From contig NZ_CP031843.2 of NCBI RefSeq assembly GCF_003606325.2, positions 62,001 to 126,000 on the forward strand: a stretch of 64,000 nt of DNA, read 5' to 3'. The notes beneath the pieces are model-generated. The model searched no databases. It had not been told where the DNA came from and worked only from the letters and a program-made list of their open reading frames with translations. Positions 1-7,303 of this stretch are shown here, piece by piece. Source of the stretch: Bartonella kosoyi (lineage in GTDB: Bacteria > Pseudomonadota > Alphaproteobacteria > Rhizobiales > Rhizobiaceae). How positions within the stretch are numbered: position 1 is the stretch's first letter; every line of letters starts with the position of its first letter. A program made the translations under genes and the position numbers.

Positions 1-178
1 TCAAATGAGATGAAAAAGCTAGCGTTTTTTTTACATAACATATAGAGAAGAATCATCAAAACTTTCTAGTTCAATGTCTTATAAAAAGAAGCCATTATGA
101 TTGGGGAAACTCATCATTGTTGATATTGGTTAATGCATACCAACAACGAATGATGGAAATATGCAGGGGACATAAAAA

Positions 179-925
179 ATGAAATACAGAGGAACGTTTG
201 AAGATCTTCAAAACATAGTTTGCAAGTGTGGATATAAAATCAAAGAAATTAAGTCTCTATCACTTAATTCTTCTGGAGGATATCAGATCAAAACCTGCGA
301 TGGAGGAATTATTAATTGGTACGAAAGTACAGGAACAATCAACTTTCAAGGCAAAGAAAACACAAAACAAAAGTTAATAGAAGATTTAGTTCAATATATA
401 GAAACAAAATCAGCGACTCCTTCCCCCAAAACGGCTTCCAATACCTCAAATAAAAAAGTTTTTATCGTTCATGGTCATGATCGTTATGCCTTAAAGGACC
501 TTGAAAATGCTCTTCTCAAGCTTGAGCTTAAACCATACATCTTACAAAATACTGGCGGGAATGGCTTACCCATTATTGAAACTTTGAAAAGAGAAATTTG
601 TAAAGGTTCTATAGAATTTGGCATTGTACTGCTGACGCCCGATGATAAAGGCTATGCTATATCTGACGGTGAAACAAAAGCACAATTCCGCGCGCGACAA
701 AATGTTGTTCTCGAGATGGGAATGTTAATCTCCATACTTCCTTTTGATAAAATAGCTATTTTATACAAAGAAGGCATTGAAATACCTTCAGATGTTAATG
801 GAGTTTACTACCTTTCTTTTGAAAAACACGTACAAGAGACATTTCCCAAACTTATTAAGCGCTTAAAAGAAGCGGAGGTCCCTTTTAGTCAAGATGCCAT
901 TCCTTGTGCATTAAGTTCTATTTGA
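179..925 (+). CDS. TIR-like (CAP12/PCTIR-type) nucleotide-binding protein, probable defence effector
   Basis: The protein has 248 residues in two parts. Residues 1-80 form a small domain with the run NWYESTGTINFQGK, which resembles the TBP-like substrate-binding fold at the N-terminus of RNase HIII (inference). Residues 92-235 match the predicted nucleotide-binding TIR-like family: VFIVHGHD at 94-101, LLTPDD at 151-156 and RQNVVLEMG at 173-181. The glutamate of the last motif (E179) is the candidate catalytic residue. Relatives of this family are NAD-cleaving effectors in CBASS and similar abortive-infection systems; activity here is inferred. The start is supported by AGGGGA eight bases upstream. 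No cyclase or other sensor gene is visible downstream, so a partner would have to lie left of the window or be absent. Confidence 0.75.
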   Translation: MKYRGTFEDLQNIVCKCGYKIKEIKSLSLNSSGGYQIKTCDGGIINWYESTGTINFQGKENTKQKLIEDLVQYIETKSATPSPKTASNTSNKKVFIVHGHDRYALKDLENALLKLELKPYILQNTGGNGLPIIETLKREICKGSIEFGIVLLTPDDKGYAISDGETKAQFRARQNVVLEMGMLISILPFDKIAILYKEGIEIPSDVNGVYYLSFEKHVQETFPKLIKRLKEAEVPFSQDAIPCALSSI

Positions 926-1258
926 ATAACACTTATCTTTAGTTTTTAAAACGCACGCCCCCCCAAAAAAACCATGGCACTCCACCGCATCTCATAGCCC
1001 CCCACGTTCTTTAAAGACAAAGAAACAGTCGCCCCCTGCTCTTGTTCAATAGCCAAGCGATGGTACAAATTTTAATAAAGAAACCGCTTGTGAATTCATT
1101 ACCGTGAAAAAAATCATTTTAGACCTTTTGATAAGCACGGCTCTGATATCATGATTTTGGTTATCGTTTCAGAGAGATTAAAAGGCGGATAGGCTCTCAT
1201 TAAAAAACTATCTTTTATTGTAAATTGTCTCAAATTCCTTTATGAATCAAAAGGTCTC
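926..1258. other. Intergenic region ahead of the first Brt unit
   Basis: No gene is seen. It begins with C-rich and A-rich runs. From about 1197 it matches the stretch that precedes the other Brt units (TTTTATTG, then CTTTATGA about 20 bases later), so it probably holds the promoter of Brt copy A. Confidence 0.4.
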
Positions 1259-1430
1259 TTGGTCGCATATGCAACGATCAAGAGGGCTCTAAAGCCTGAA
1301 ACCTAAACATGAATTGATCCCGCTTTGCGGGTGTCCTGAAATTCCGGGAGATTTTGCTCTGTCCAGGTGCTTGTCCGCACTAAAAGCAAAATGCTGATTT
1401 GAGTTCAGTATTTTTGACTCCCGGAATACG
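1259..1430 (+). ncRNA. Brt-type regulatory RNA, copy A
   Basis: This belongs to the Brt family of small RNAs described in Bartonella henselae upstream of Trp DNA-binding proteins; the assignment is from memory of that work. Seen in the sequence: hairpin TTGGTCG/CGATCAA (1259-1265/1275-1281, one G-U pair), hairpin CCCGC-TTT-GCGGG (1319-1331), closing stem TTCCGGGAG/CTCCCGGAA (1342-1350/1418-1426), and inside it ATTTTGCT/AGCAAAAT and a short CTGA/TCAG hairpin followed by a T run. The second hairpin reads CCCAC/GTGGG in the intact copies, so both sides changed together. The ends are uncertain. The downstream trp copy is frameshifted. Confidence 0.7.
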
Positions 1431-1460
1431 CATGAGAAGGTGCGCACTTGGTGGGGAACA

Positions 1461-1619
1461 ATGCAAACCAACAAGCTTAATTAACGACATTTTCATTGGC
1501 AAAGAAAACACACTATATCATTTACCCGCGCAAACAATCTCCAGTAAGAAAAGAAAAATAGTTATGCTTTATTACTTGCATCAAAATTACTTGCATCAAA
1601 ACCACACGGACTCTCATTA
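1461..1619 (+). pseudogene. Frameshifted trp (XRE-family regulator) remnant, copy A
   Basis: The first codons read MQTNKLN and then hit TAA. The intact paralogues read MQTNNLNIDLLVGK. In the next frame the homology continues as NDIFIGKENT, so a small insertion or deletion broke the frame at about codon 8. After codon 16 similarity to the HTH domain fades into unrelated sequence. The upstream RNA copy is better preserved than the gene. The same lesion is present in copy C, so it predates the duplication. Confidence 0.75.
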
Positions 1620-1633
1620 AAAACTATTTTTTA

Positions 1634-1661
1634 TTGCCAACCTCATGAAATTACTTTATGA
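1634..1661 (+). promoter_or_regulatory. Candidate promoter of Brt copy B, conserved in the array
   Basis: TTGCCA at 1634-1639 and TTATGA at 1656-1661, 16 bases apart, could serve as -35 and -10 boxes. They would place transcription start at about 1668, just before the TTGGTCG hairpin. The block TTTTATTGCCAA...TTACTTTATGAG recurs at about 2785, 6301 and 7050 ahead of copies D, F and G, and less well ahead of A and C. Copy E lacks it. Start site inferred, not measured. Confidence 0.4.
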
Positions 1662-1674
1662 GTTAAAAGGTATT

Positions 1675-1848
1675 TTGGTCGCATACGCAACGACCAATAG
1701 GGATTAAAAACCCTAAGTCCGATACATAAAAATAAACCCACTCTGTGGGTGTCCCGGAATTCCGGGAGATTTTGCTCTGTCCAGGTGCTTGTCCGCACTA
1801 AAAGCAAAATGCTGACTCGGACTCAGTGTTTTTAACTCCCGGAATACT
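1675..1848 (+). ncRNA. Brt-type regulatory RNA, copy B, leader of intact trp
   Basis: Elements in order: TTGGTCG/CGACCAA (1675-1681/1691-1697); CCCAC-TCT-GTGGG (1737-1749); CCCGG-AATT-CCGGG (from 1753); closing stem TTCCGGGAG/CTCCCGGAA (1760-1768/1836-1844); inside it ATTTTGCT/AGCAAAAT, GGTGC/GCACT and CTGA/TCAG, then TTTTT. The AATT hairpin and the closing stem share the TTCCGGGAG arm and cannot both form. The 3' arm CTCCCG is also complementary to CGGGAG (1871-1876) in the trp ribosome binding site. A GCGAG/CTCGC hairpin lies between them. The length of about 175-180 nt fits what I recall for Brt RNAs. Confidence 0.8.
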
Positions 1849-1882
1849 ATGCGAGGGCGCTCGCAACCGGCGGGAGGGTAAA

Positions 1883-2242
1883 ATGCAAACCAACAATCTT
1901 AATATTGATCTTCTGGTCGGCAAAAGAATTCGCTTAAGACGACAAATACTAAAGATGTCTCAAACAACTTTAGGAAACGCTTTAGGAATAAGCTTCCAAC
2001 AAATTCAAAAATATGAAAAAGGCTTAAATCGCGTAAGCGCGGGGCGATTAAAGGAAATTTCCGATATTCTTAATGTTCCAGTTTCCTTTTTTTATGCGGA
2101 TATCATGCCAAAACGACAGCCCCACCATGATGAAATCATCTCGAACACAGAAGAATACCAACTGCTCAAAAAATTTAGAGTTTTGACCACGATAAAAAAG
2201 AAAGCCATTTTGCAGTTACTCTCTGATGAGAATGCAAGCTAA
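1883..2242 (+). CDS. Trp-type XRE-family DNA-binding protein (with Brt B)
   Basis: 119 residues. Residues 8-72 are an XRE/Cro helix-turn-helix: VGKRIRLRR, SQTTLGNALGIS, QQIQKYEKGLNRV and the closing hydrophobic stretch ISDILNVPVSFFYAD. The tail (EEYQLLKKF...KKKAILQLL) is conserved among the paralogues. An in-frame upstream ATG exists inside the Brt leader, but ATG 1883 is chosen because GGCGGGAGGG lies just ahead and all paralogues begin MQ(T/S). In B. henselae the Trp proteins are reported to act on the badA adhesin promoter; the target here is not known. The gene is probably expressed by read-through from the Brt RNA. Confidence 0.85.
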   Translation: MQTNNLNIDLLVGKRIRLRRQILKMSQTTLGNALGISFQQIQKYEKGLNRVSAGRLKEISDILNVPVSFFYADIMPKRQPHHDEIISNTEEYQLLKKFRVLTTIKKKAILQLLSDENAS

Positions 2243-2414
2243 AATCATGCGATAGCGCACACTACGCTCTATTCAAAGTCACCCCTTTTGTGAACGCCTT
2301 ATATTGCTTGCATCAAAAAACACGCTGCCTTTCGCTTTACAAACCCTATACGTTAAGAAACGCTCTTTTTTATTACCATTCCCCTAAAAATTACTTTATG
2401 AATTGAGAGATGTT

Positions 2415-2586
2415 TTGATTGCATACACAACAAGAAAGAAAGCTCTAAAGCCTGAAAACTCAAACATGAATTGACCTACTTTTCGGGTGTCCTGAAATTC
2501 CGGGAGATTTTGCTCTGTCCAGGTGCTTGTCCGCACTAAAAGCAAAATGCTGATTTGAGTTCAGTATTTTTGACTCCCGGAATACG
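2415..2586 (+). ncRNA. Brt-type regulatory RNA, copy C (upstream hairpins decayed)
   Basis: The core is intact: TTCCGGGAG/CTCCCGGAA (2498-2506/2574-2582), with ATTTTGCT/AGCAAAAT and CTGA/TCAG inside. The first hairpin has decayed to TTGATTG...CAACAAG (2415-2434) and the CCCAC hairpin to CCTACTTTTCGGG. The core is the same as copy A, which lies 1,156 bases upstream. It precedes a broken trp. Confidence 0.65.
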
Positions 2587-2616
2587 CATGAGAAGGTGCG
2601 CACTTGGTGGGGAACA

Positions 2617-2764
2617 ATGCAAACCAACAAGCTTAATTAACGACATTTTCATTGGCAAAGAAAACACACTATATCATTTACCCGCGCAAACAATCTCCAG
2701 TAAGAAAAATAGTTATGCTTTATTACTTGCATCAAAATTACTTGCATCAAAACCACACGGACTC
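2617..2764 (+). pseudogene. Frameshifted trp remnant, copy C
   Basis: It starts MQTNKLN and stops at TAA, the same lesion as in copy A, and the following 100 bases match copy A except for a five-base difference in an A-rich run. The homology to intact trp genes continues briefly in the next frame and is then lost. It arose by tandem duplication of the A+B segment after the frameshift had occurred. Confidence 0.75.
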
Positions 2765-2825
2765 TCATTAAAAACTATTTTTTATTGCCAACCTCATGAA
2801 ATTACTTTATGAGTTAAAAGGTGTC

Positions 2826-3001
2826 TTGGTCGCATACGCAACGACCAATAGGGATCTAAAAACCCGAAAGCTCGATACATTAATTTGTCCCACTCTGTGG
2901 GTGTCCCGGAATTCCGGGAGATTTTGCTATGTCCAGGTGCTCTTTAGCACTAAAAGCAAAATGCTGATTCGAGTTCAGTGTTTTTAGACTCCCGGAATAC
3001 T
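2826..3001 (+). ncRNA. Brt-type regulatory RNA, copy D, leader of intact trp
   Basis: TTGGTCG/CGACCAA (2826-2832/2842-2848), CCCAC/GTGGG (2889-2901), CCCGG-AATT-CCGGG, and closing stem TTCCGGGAG/CTCCCGGAA (2912-2920/2989-2997). The tip loop between GGTGC and GCACT is TCTTTA where other copies have TTGTCC, so the stem is kept while the loop varies. The ribosome binding site downstream is GGTGGGGAC rather than GGCGGGAGGG, so the perfect CTCCCG match seen in B, F and G is lost. Confidence 0.78.
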
Positions 3002-3032
3002 TATGCGAGGGCGCTCGCAACCGGTGGGGACA

Positions 3033-3401
3033 ATGCAAACCAACACTCTTAATATTGATCTTCTGGTCGGCAAAAGAATTCGCTTAAGACGAAAAAGGCT
3101 AAAGATGTCTCAAACAACTTTAGGGCACGCTTTAGGAATAAGCTTCCAACAAATTCAAAAATATGAAAAAGGCTTAAATCGCGTAAGCGCGGGGCGATTA
3201 AAGGAAATTTCCGATATTTTGACTGTGCCGATTTCCTTTTTTTATGCAGATATCATCACAAAACAACATGCCCTCTCCTCTCACGATGAAATCATCTCGA
3301 ACACAGAAGAATATCTGCTGCTTAAAAGATTTAGAACGCTCACTTCGATAAAACAAAGAGCCATTTTACAATTATTCTCTGAACCCAATGAAAGCTTTTA
3401 A
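3033..3401 (+). CDS. Trp-type XRE-family DNA-binding protein (with Brt D)
   Basis: 122 residues, with the same XRE helix-turn-helix as its paralogues (VGKRIRLRRKRLKMSQTTLG, QQIQKYEKGLNRV). It differs in the linker (ITKQHALSSHDEI) and tail (LFSEPNESF). ATG 3033 is chosen because the paralogues start at the same place and GGTGGGGACA precedes it. It is the second intact gene of the A+B / C+D tandem duplication. Regulation through the upstream Brt leader is inferred from the layout. Confidence 0.85.
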   Translation: MQTNTLNIDLLVGKRIRLRRKRLKMSQTTLGHALGISFQQIQKYEKGLNRVSAGRLKEISDILTVPISFFYADIITKQHALSSHDEIISNTEEYLLLKRFRTLTSIKQRAILQLFSEPNESF

Positions 3402-3738
3402 TATCACGTGAATACGACAGGCTCTGTTTACCCTACAGACTCTGTGCATCTGCATACATCACAAACATCCCCGCAAAGAGCAGCGCTTGAAAATTTATTG
3501 GATCAATCTGCAGGAGCACCCCATGCAATCATTTGACTTTGTCTGTTAAGCATAAGTTTTAAATACCATGAAAGATGATGGCAGTTTTTTTAATAATGTG
3601 TAAATATTGATAAATAAATACTTTCTAAGATACCGATACGTGATAGTATAACGATAGAAAAGGTTCTTGTCTTATCTTGTGCAAGAACTTTCTTAAGAAA
3701 AAACGAGTCAGAAAAAAGAAAAATGATAGAGGGGGGGA

Positions 3739-4156
3739 ATGAAGATGTCAAAATATTTATTTCTGTCACAACTTTTGTTAGTGGCTGGTTGTGCCTCTCC
3801 AGGGAACTATGTATCAAATTATGTTGATGAAAATCTTGTGGCGGAGAAGAGGGTGGCGGATTTAAAAGTATACGATTTTTCTAACGATGTCAAAAGATCT
3901 TTACCAATCAATCCAACCACACTTCTCCTCTTATCAAAGTGATACAATAGACAACTTTACGCCTTTATTTATCGATCTGTTGCGGCGAACGGGATAGAAT
4001 GTGATTTATACAGATCAACCCCAAAAGCAGCAAAACATGGGTGTGGGATTGTTTTACACACGAACACCAAAGGATGATGAACATATAATTTCTGTGCTTC
4101 AGTATGATTGGTCGGGAGAACCAAGTTATTATCTACGTATTTATCAGAATAAATAA
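3739..4156 (+). pseudogene. Decayed TrbH-like conjugation lipoprotein
   Basis: The first reading frame encodes a lipoprotein signal with lipobox LVAGC and then SPGNYVSNYVDE, ending at 3942. One frame over, the protein continues QPHFSSYQSDTIDNF, FIDLLRRTG, a TAG stop, then YTDQPQKQQ...YLRIYQNK and TAA at 4154-4156. One frameshift near 3905 and one nonsense codon therefore separate it from an intact gene of about 138 codons. Lipobox, size and the LRRTG-Y step resemble TrbH of conjugation type IV systems; this family call is tentative. No other tra/trb gene is in the window. Confidence 0.45.
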
Positions 4157-4605
4157 ACCCGCTCTTTGAAGATGGACATTCTCTCTATTTCGAACATAAA
4201 GACTTAAAATTTTTTGCAAAAGATAAAGAAATTTGCACCTCATTTTAACGGATCTAACAAGTGCTCCGACACGCTCTCTTTTTCTCAACATTTCGCATTT
4301 TTCATAAGCAATTCGTCACATATTTTAAAAAGTAGCCTCATCATAGACGCTTTTTTATTTTAGGGTGATAAAGTCTTGACAAGAGAAGGTAGTCTCTCTG
4401 GATCATTCTTTCATTATCGTTGTTTAAAGGTGTTTAAAATAGCACTGTTTAAAACAGTGTGGTTCTGATCAACGTTAATGCTATCTTTATAAAGGGACCG
4501 AAACCTCTCTTAACGGAAATGAAAAATAAGAGAGCAATGGGATTCGGCTTGTAATGATGAAAAAAAAATGTGAAAATTCTGTTTGGTAATGAGAAGGAGA
4601 AATTG
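4157..4605. other. Intergenic region upstream of the Sel1-repeat gene
   Basis: No gene recognised. A TTGACA at 4376-4381 followed by the inverted repeat AGAGA/TCTCT may be part of a promoter for the downstream gene, but no good -10 box at normal spacing is seen. Confidence 0.3.
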
Positions 4606-5649
4606 ATGATCAAAAGAAGTGTTCAACTGCTTATCCTAGGAATGATAGGGCTTGCAAGTTCTGTTTTAAATTCTGCTGGAAACACTGATGAACTCTCAGA
4701 TTTTGAACACTCTTTCAATACAATTCAAGAATCTTCAAACCCAGAAGAACCTTTTCAGCCCTTAAAAGCTGGAGACTATGACCAAGCTTATGACTATTAC
4801 ATTCAAGGCTATTATTTAAAAGCTTTTCAAGAAGCTCTCCGCCGTGCTGAAAAAAATGATCCTTTTGCGCAAACGCTTCTTGCCCGAATTTATATGGAAG
4901 GATGCGCTGTTCCTGTTGACGGGGCGCGGGCTGCTTTATGGTTTGAACGCGCAGCAAAACAAGGGGAACCCCAAGCCCAACTTCGCTATGGGCTTATGTT
5001 GTTTGATGGACATTTTGTAAAACAAAATCAAGAACTTGGTGAACAGTATATTCAAAAATCTGTCAAGGCAGGTGTTAAGGAAGCCTATTTTTATTATGGA
5101 CAACTTCTTCTTTATAAAGCCTCACAGGAAAAACAAAATCTTCCTGGTGTCTCTTCTCAAAGCCGTGAAAATGAAGCCATCGAGCAAGCTTTAAAATGGC
5201 ACTTAAAAGGGGCTGCTCTTGGGGATGCAGAAGCTGCTTTTGCAGCGGCAAAAATTCTCTCCTTAGGCACTTTACATCGACCAAAGGATGAGCGTAATGC
5301 CCGTAGACTGCTGGAAGTTGCAGCCCAAAACAACCACTTACAAGCGCAACTTCATTTAGCACAATGGCTTATACAGGGACGTGGAGGAGAAAAAGATTTT
5401 GACCGTGCTTTTCATTTGCTGCTTCACAATGCCACCCACATGGTCCCCCCAGCACAAATTTCCCTTGCAAGACTTTATCGAGACGGTATCGGAACAAAAG
5501 GCGATACGATCATGGCAGCAGCATGGTATCTTCTTGCAAAGGAGGCAAAAATGCAAGCCCCTGATCTTGAAATAATGCTCCAAGGTATGGACAAAAAACA
5601 ACAAGAAAAGGCGCAAACAGAAGCCATAAAGCTCCTTCCTGTTTTTTAA
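4606..5649 (+). CDS. Sel1-repeat (TPR-like) exported protein
   Basis: 347 residues from ATG 4606. That start is preferred over an upstream GTG because AGAAGGAG sits six bases ahead and the protein then opens with a signal peptide (MIKRSVQLLILGMIGLASS). The body holds Sel1-like repeats with the typical A...G pattern, such as LLARIYMEGCAV, AALWFERAAKQGEPQAQLRY, ALKWHLKGAALGDAEAAF and LARLYRDGIGT. Such proteins are periplasmic or cytoplasmic scaffolds for protein contacts; the partner here is unknown. A decayed copy of its 3' end follows directly. Confidence 0.85.
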   Translation: MIKRSVQLLILGMIGLASSVLNSAGNTDELSDFEHSFNTIQESSNPEEPFQPLKAGDYDQAYDYYIQGYYLKAFQEALRRAEKNDPFAQTLLARIYMEGCAVPVDGARAALWFERAAKQGEPQAQLRYGLMLFDGHFVKQNQELGEQYIQKSVKAGVKEAYFYYGQLLLYKASQEKQNLPGVSSQSRENEAIEQALKWHLKGAALGDAEAAFAAAKILSLGTLHRPKDERNARRLLEVAAQNNHLQAQLHLAQWLIQGRGGEKDFDRAFHLLLHNATHMVPPAQISLARLYRDGIGTKGDTIMAAAWYLLAKEAKMQAPDLEIMLQGMDKKQQEKAQTEAIKLLPVF

Positions 5650-5669
5650 AAAGCACTTAACAAACTTAA

Positions 5670-5860
5670 ATTTTGCTTAGCACAAATTTCTCTCAAAAAG
5701 GCTTTATCAAAAGAATAAACAAAATGATACTTCAAGACACAGAAGGCAGCAGGCACAAGAACAGCGCCATGCTCTATACCAACAACGCCATGCTCTAGCG
5801 GCTAAAGAAGGCAAAAAGCCCCTGATCTTAAAAGAATGCTCCCCCTCTATCCCTTCTTTA
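5670..5860 (+). pseudogene. Decayed duplicate of the Sel1 gene 3' end
   Basis: AGCACAAATTTC at about 5679 and the stretch CCCCTGATCTTAAAAGAATG at about 5819 match, in the same order, the parent at 5453-5464 and 5558-5578. The intervening sequence is eroded and has no reading frame. It is one of several 3'-end duplications in the window. Confidence 0.6.
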
Positions 5861-6035
5861 CTTCATGCCCCTTCTTTACTTCATAAAAATACGAACACGC
5901 ACCATCATAGGCTTTGCCAATCCTCAATATTGTAGAATCCTTTAACCCTTAAGAAAATTCATAAAACACATTTTTATTTTTATAAAAACGCTTGAGAAAA
6001 ATGCTATTCTTTGCTTCAAAGAGATAAAGTTGATA

Positions 6036-6131
6036 GAAATTCCGGGAGATTTTGCTCTGTCCAAGTGCTTGTCCGTACTAAAAGCAAAAAAGGCTGATTA
6101 GGTTTCAGTATTTTCAAGCTCCCGGAATACG
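6036..6131 (+). ncRNA. Brt core, copy E: orphan without promoter block or trp
   Basis: Closing stem TTCCGGGAG/CTCCCGGAA (6040-6048/6119-6127) encloses ATTTTGCT/AGCAAAA, AGTGC/GTACT and CTGA/TCAG. The tip stem differs from GGTGC/GCACT of the other copies but still pairs. The upstream promoter-like block, the TTGGTCG hairpin and the CCCAC hairpin are all missing. Downstream, GGCGGGGACA is followed by ATG-TAA and then sequence that elsewhere lies after trp, so trp was cleanly deleted. Whether this copy is transcribed is doubtful. Confidence 0.65.
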
Positions 6132-6345
6132 CATAAAAGGACGCTCGCACTTGGCGGGGACAATGTAATCTAACCTCATGTGATAGTGCACACCACACTC
6201 TCGATAATGCGATACGCGTTGTTCAAAGCCATACTCCCTCGATATAGAGGGTTTATTTCTTTCATGAGAAAAACACCACCTCTGGTTAAAAAAACTGTTT
6301 TTTATTGCCAATCTGCTGAAATTCCTTTATGAGTTAAAAGGTGTT

Positions 6346-6520
6346 TTGGTCGCCTACGCAACGACCAATAGGGAACTGAAAATCCTAAAACCCTAGCGTA
6401 AAAATAAACCCACTTTGTGGGTATCCCGGAATTCCGGGAGATTTTGCTATGTCCAGGTGCTTGTCCGCACTAAAAGCAAAATGCTGACTCGGACTCAGTG
6501 TTTTTAACTCCCGGAATACT
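6346..6520 (+). ncRNA. Brt-type regulatory RNA, copy F, leader of intact trp
   Basis: TTGGTCG/CGACCAA (6346-6352/6362-6368), CCCAC-TTT-GTGGG (6409-6421), CCCGG-AATT-CCGGG, and closing stem TTCCGGGAG/CTCCCGGAA (6432-6440/6508-6516). The 3' arm CTCCCG is perfectly complementary to CGGGAG (6543-6548) in the trp ribosome binding site. The core is nearly identical to copy B. Confidence 0.8.
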
Positions 6521-6554
6521 ATGCGAGGGCGCTCGCAACCGGCGGGAGGGTAAA

Positions 6555-6920
6555 ATGCAAACCAACAATCTTAATATTGATCTTCTGGTCGGCAAAAGAA
6601 TTCGCTTAAGACGACAAATACTAAAGATGTCTCAAACAACTTTAGGAAACGCTTTAGGAATAAGCTTCCAACAAATTCAAAAATACGAAAAAGGCTTAAA
6701 TCGTGTCAGCGCAGGGCGGTTAATGCAAATTTCCGATATTTTGAATGTTCCGATTTCCTTTTTTTATGCGGATATCATCACAAAACAACAGCCTCCACAC
6801 CATCACGATGAAGTTATTTCGAATACTGAAGAATACCTGTTGCTCAAAAGATTTAGAACACTCACTTCGATAAAACAAAGAGCCATTCTACAGCTTACCA
6901 TGGATGAGAATGCAAGCTAA
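6555..6920 (+). CDS. Trp-type XRE-family DNA-binding protein (with Brt F)
   Basis: 121 residues with the XRE helix-turn-helix of the family. Up to about base 6680 the sequence is identical to the gene at 1883, while from there on it matches the gene at 7304 (RLMQISDILNVPISFFYADI, linker TKQQPPHHHDEV). It therefore looks like a recombinant of two paralogues, with the crossover near the recognition helix and its follow-up (QQIQKYEKG). The start is ATG 6555 behind GGCGGGAGGG. Controlled by its Brt leader (inferred). Confidence 0.85.
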   Translation: MQTNNLNIDLLVGKRIRLRRQILKMSQTTLGNALGISFQQIQKYEKGLNRVSAGRLMQISDILNVPISFFYADIITKQQPPHHHDEVISNTEEYLLLKRFRTLTSIKQRAILQLTMDENAS

Positions 6921-7093
6921 CACCACGCACGAGCGCACCACACTCTCGATAATGCGATACGCGTTGTTCAAAGCCATACTCCCTCGATATGAATGCTTTA
7001 TATTACTTTCATAAAAAAACACACCGCTTCTTATTCAAAAAACTGTTTTTTATTGCCAATCTGCTGAAATTACTTTATGAGTTAAAAGGTGTT

Positions 7094-7268
7094 TTGGTCG
7101 CATACGCAACGACCAATAGGGATTCAAAAACCCGAAACCTCGTACATTAATTTGTCCCACTCTGTGGGTATCCCGGAATTCCGGGAGTTTTTGCTATGTC
7201 CAGGTGCGCTCTAGCACTAAAAGCAAAAAAGCTGATTCGAGGTCAGTATTTTTGACTCCCGGAATACT
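7094..7268 (+). ncRNA. Brt-type regulatory RNA, copy G, leader of intact trp
   Basis: TTGGTCG/CGACCAA (7094-7100/7110-7116), CCCAC/GTGGG (7156-7168), CCCGG-AATT-CCGGG, closing stem TTCCGGGAG/CTCCCGGAA (7179-7187/7256-7264). Inside, the stem is TTTTTGCT/AGCAAAAA where other copies have ATTTTGCT/AGCAAAAT. That compensatory A-T to T-A swap supports a real RNA helix. CTCCCG also matches CGGGAG (7292-7297) in the ribosome binding site of trp. Confidence 0.8.
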
Positions 7269-7303
7269 CGTGCGAGGGCGCTCGCAACCGGCGGGAGGGT
7301 AAA

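Noticed and set aside
1319..7264. Brt repeats as a CRISPR-like array
   Set aside because: Units are 100-175 bases, structured, irregularly spaced and linked to genes; there are no short repeats with uniform spacers.
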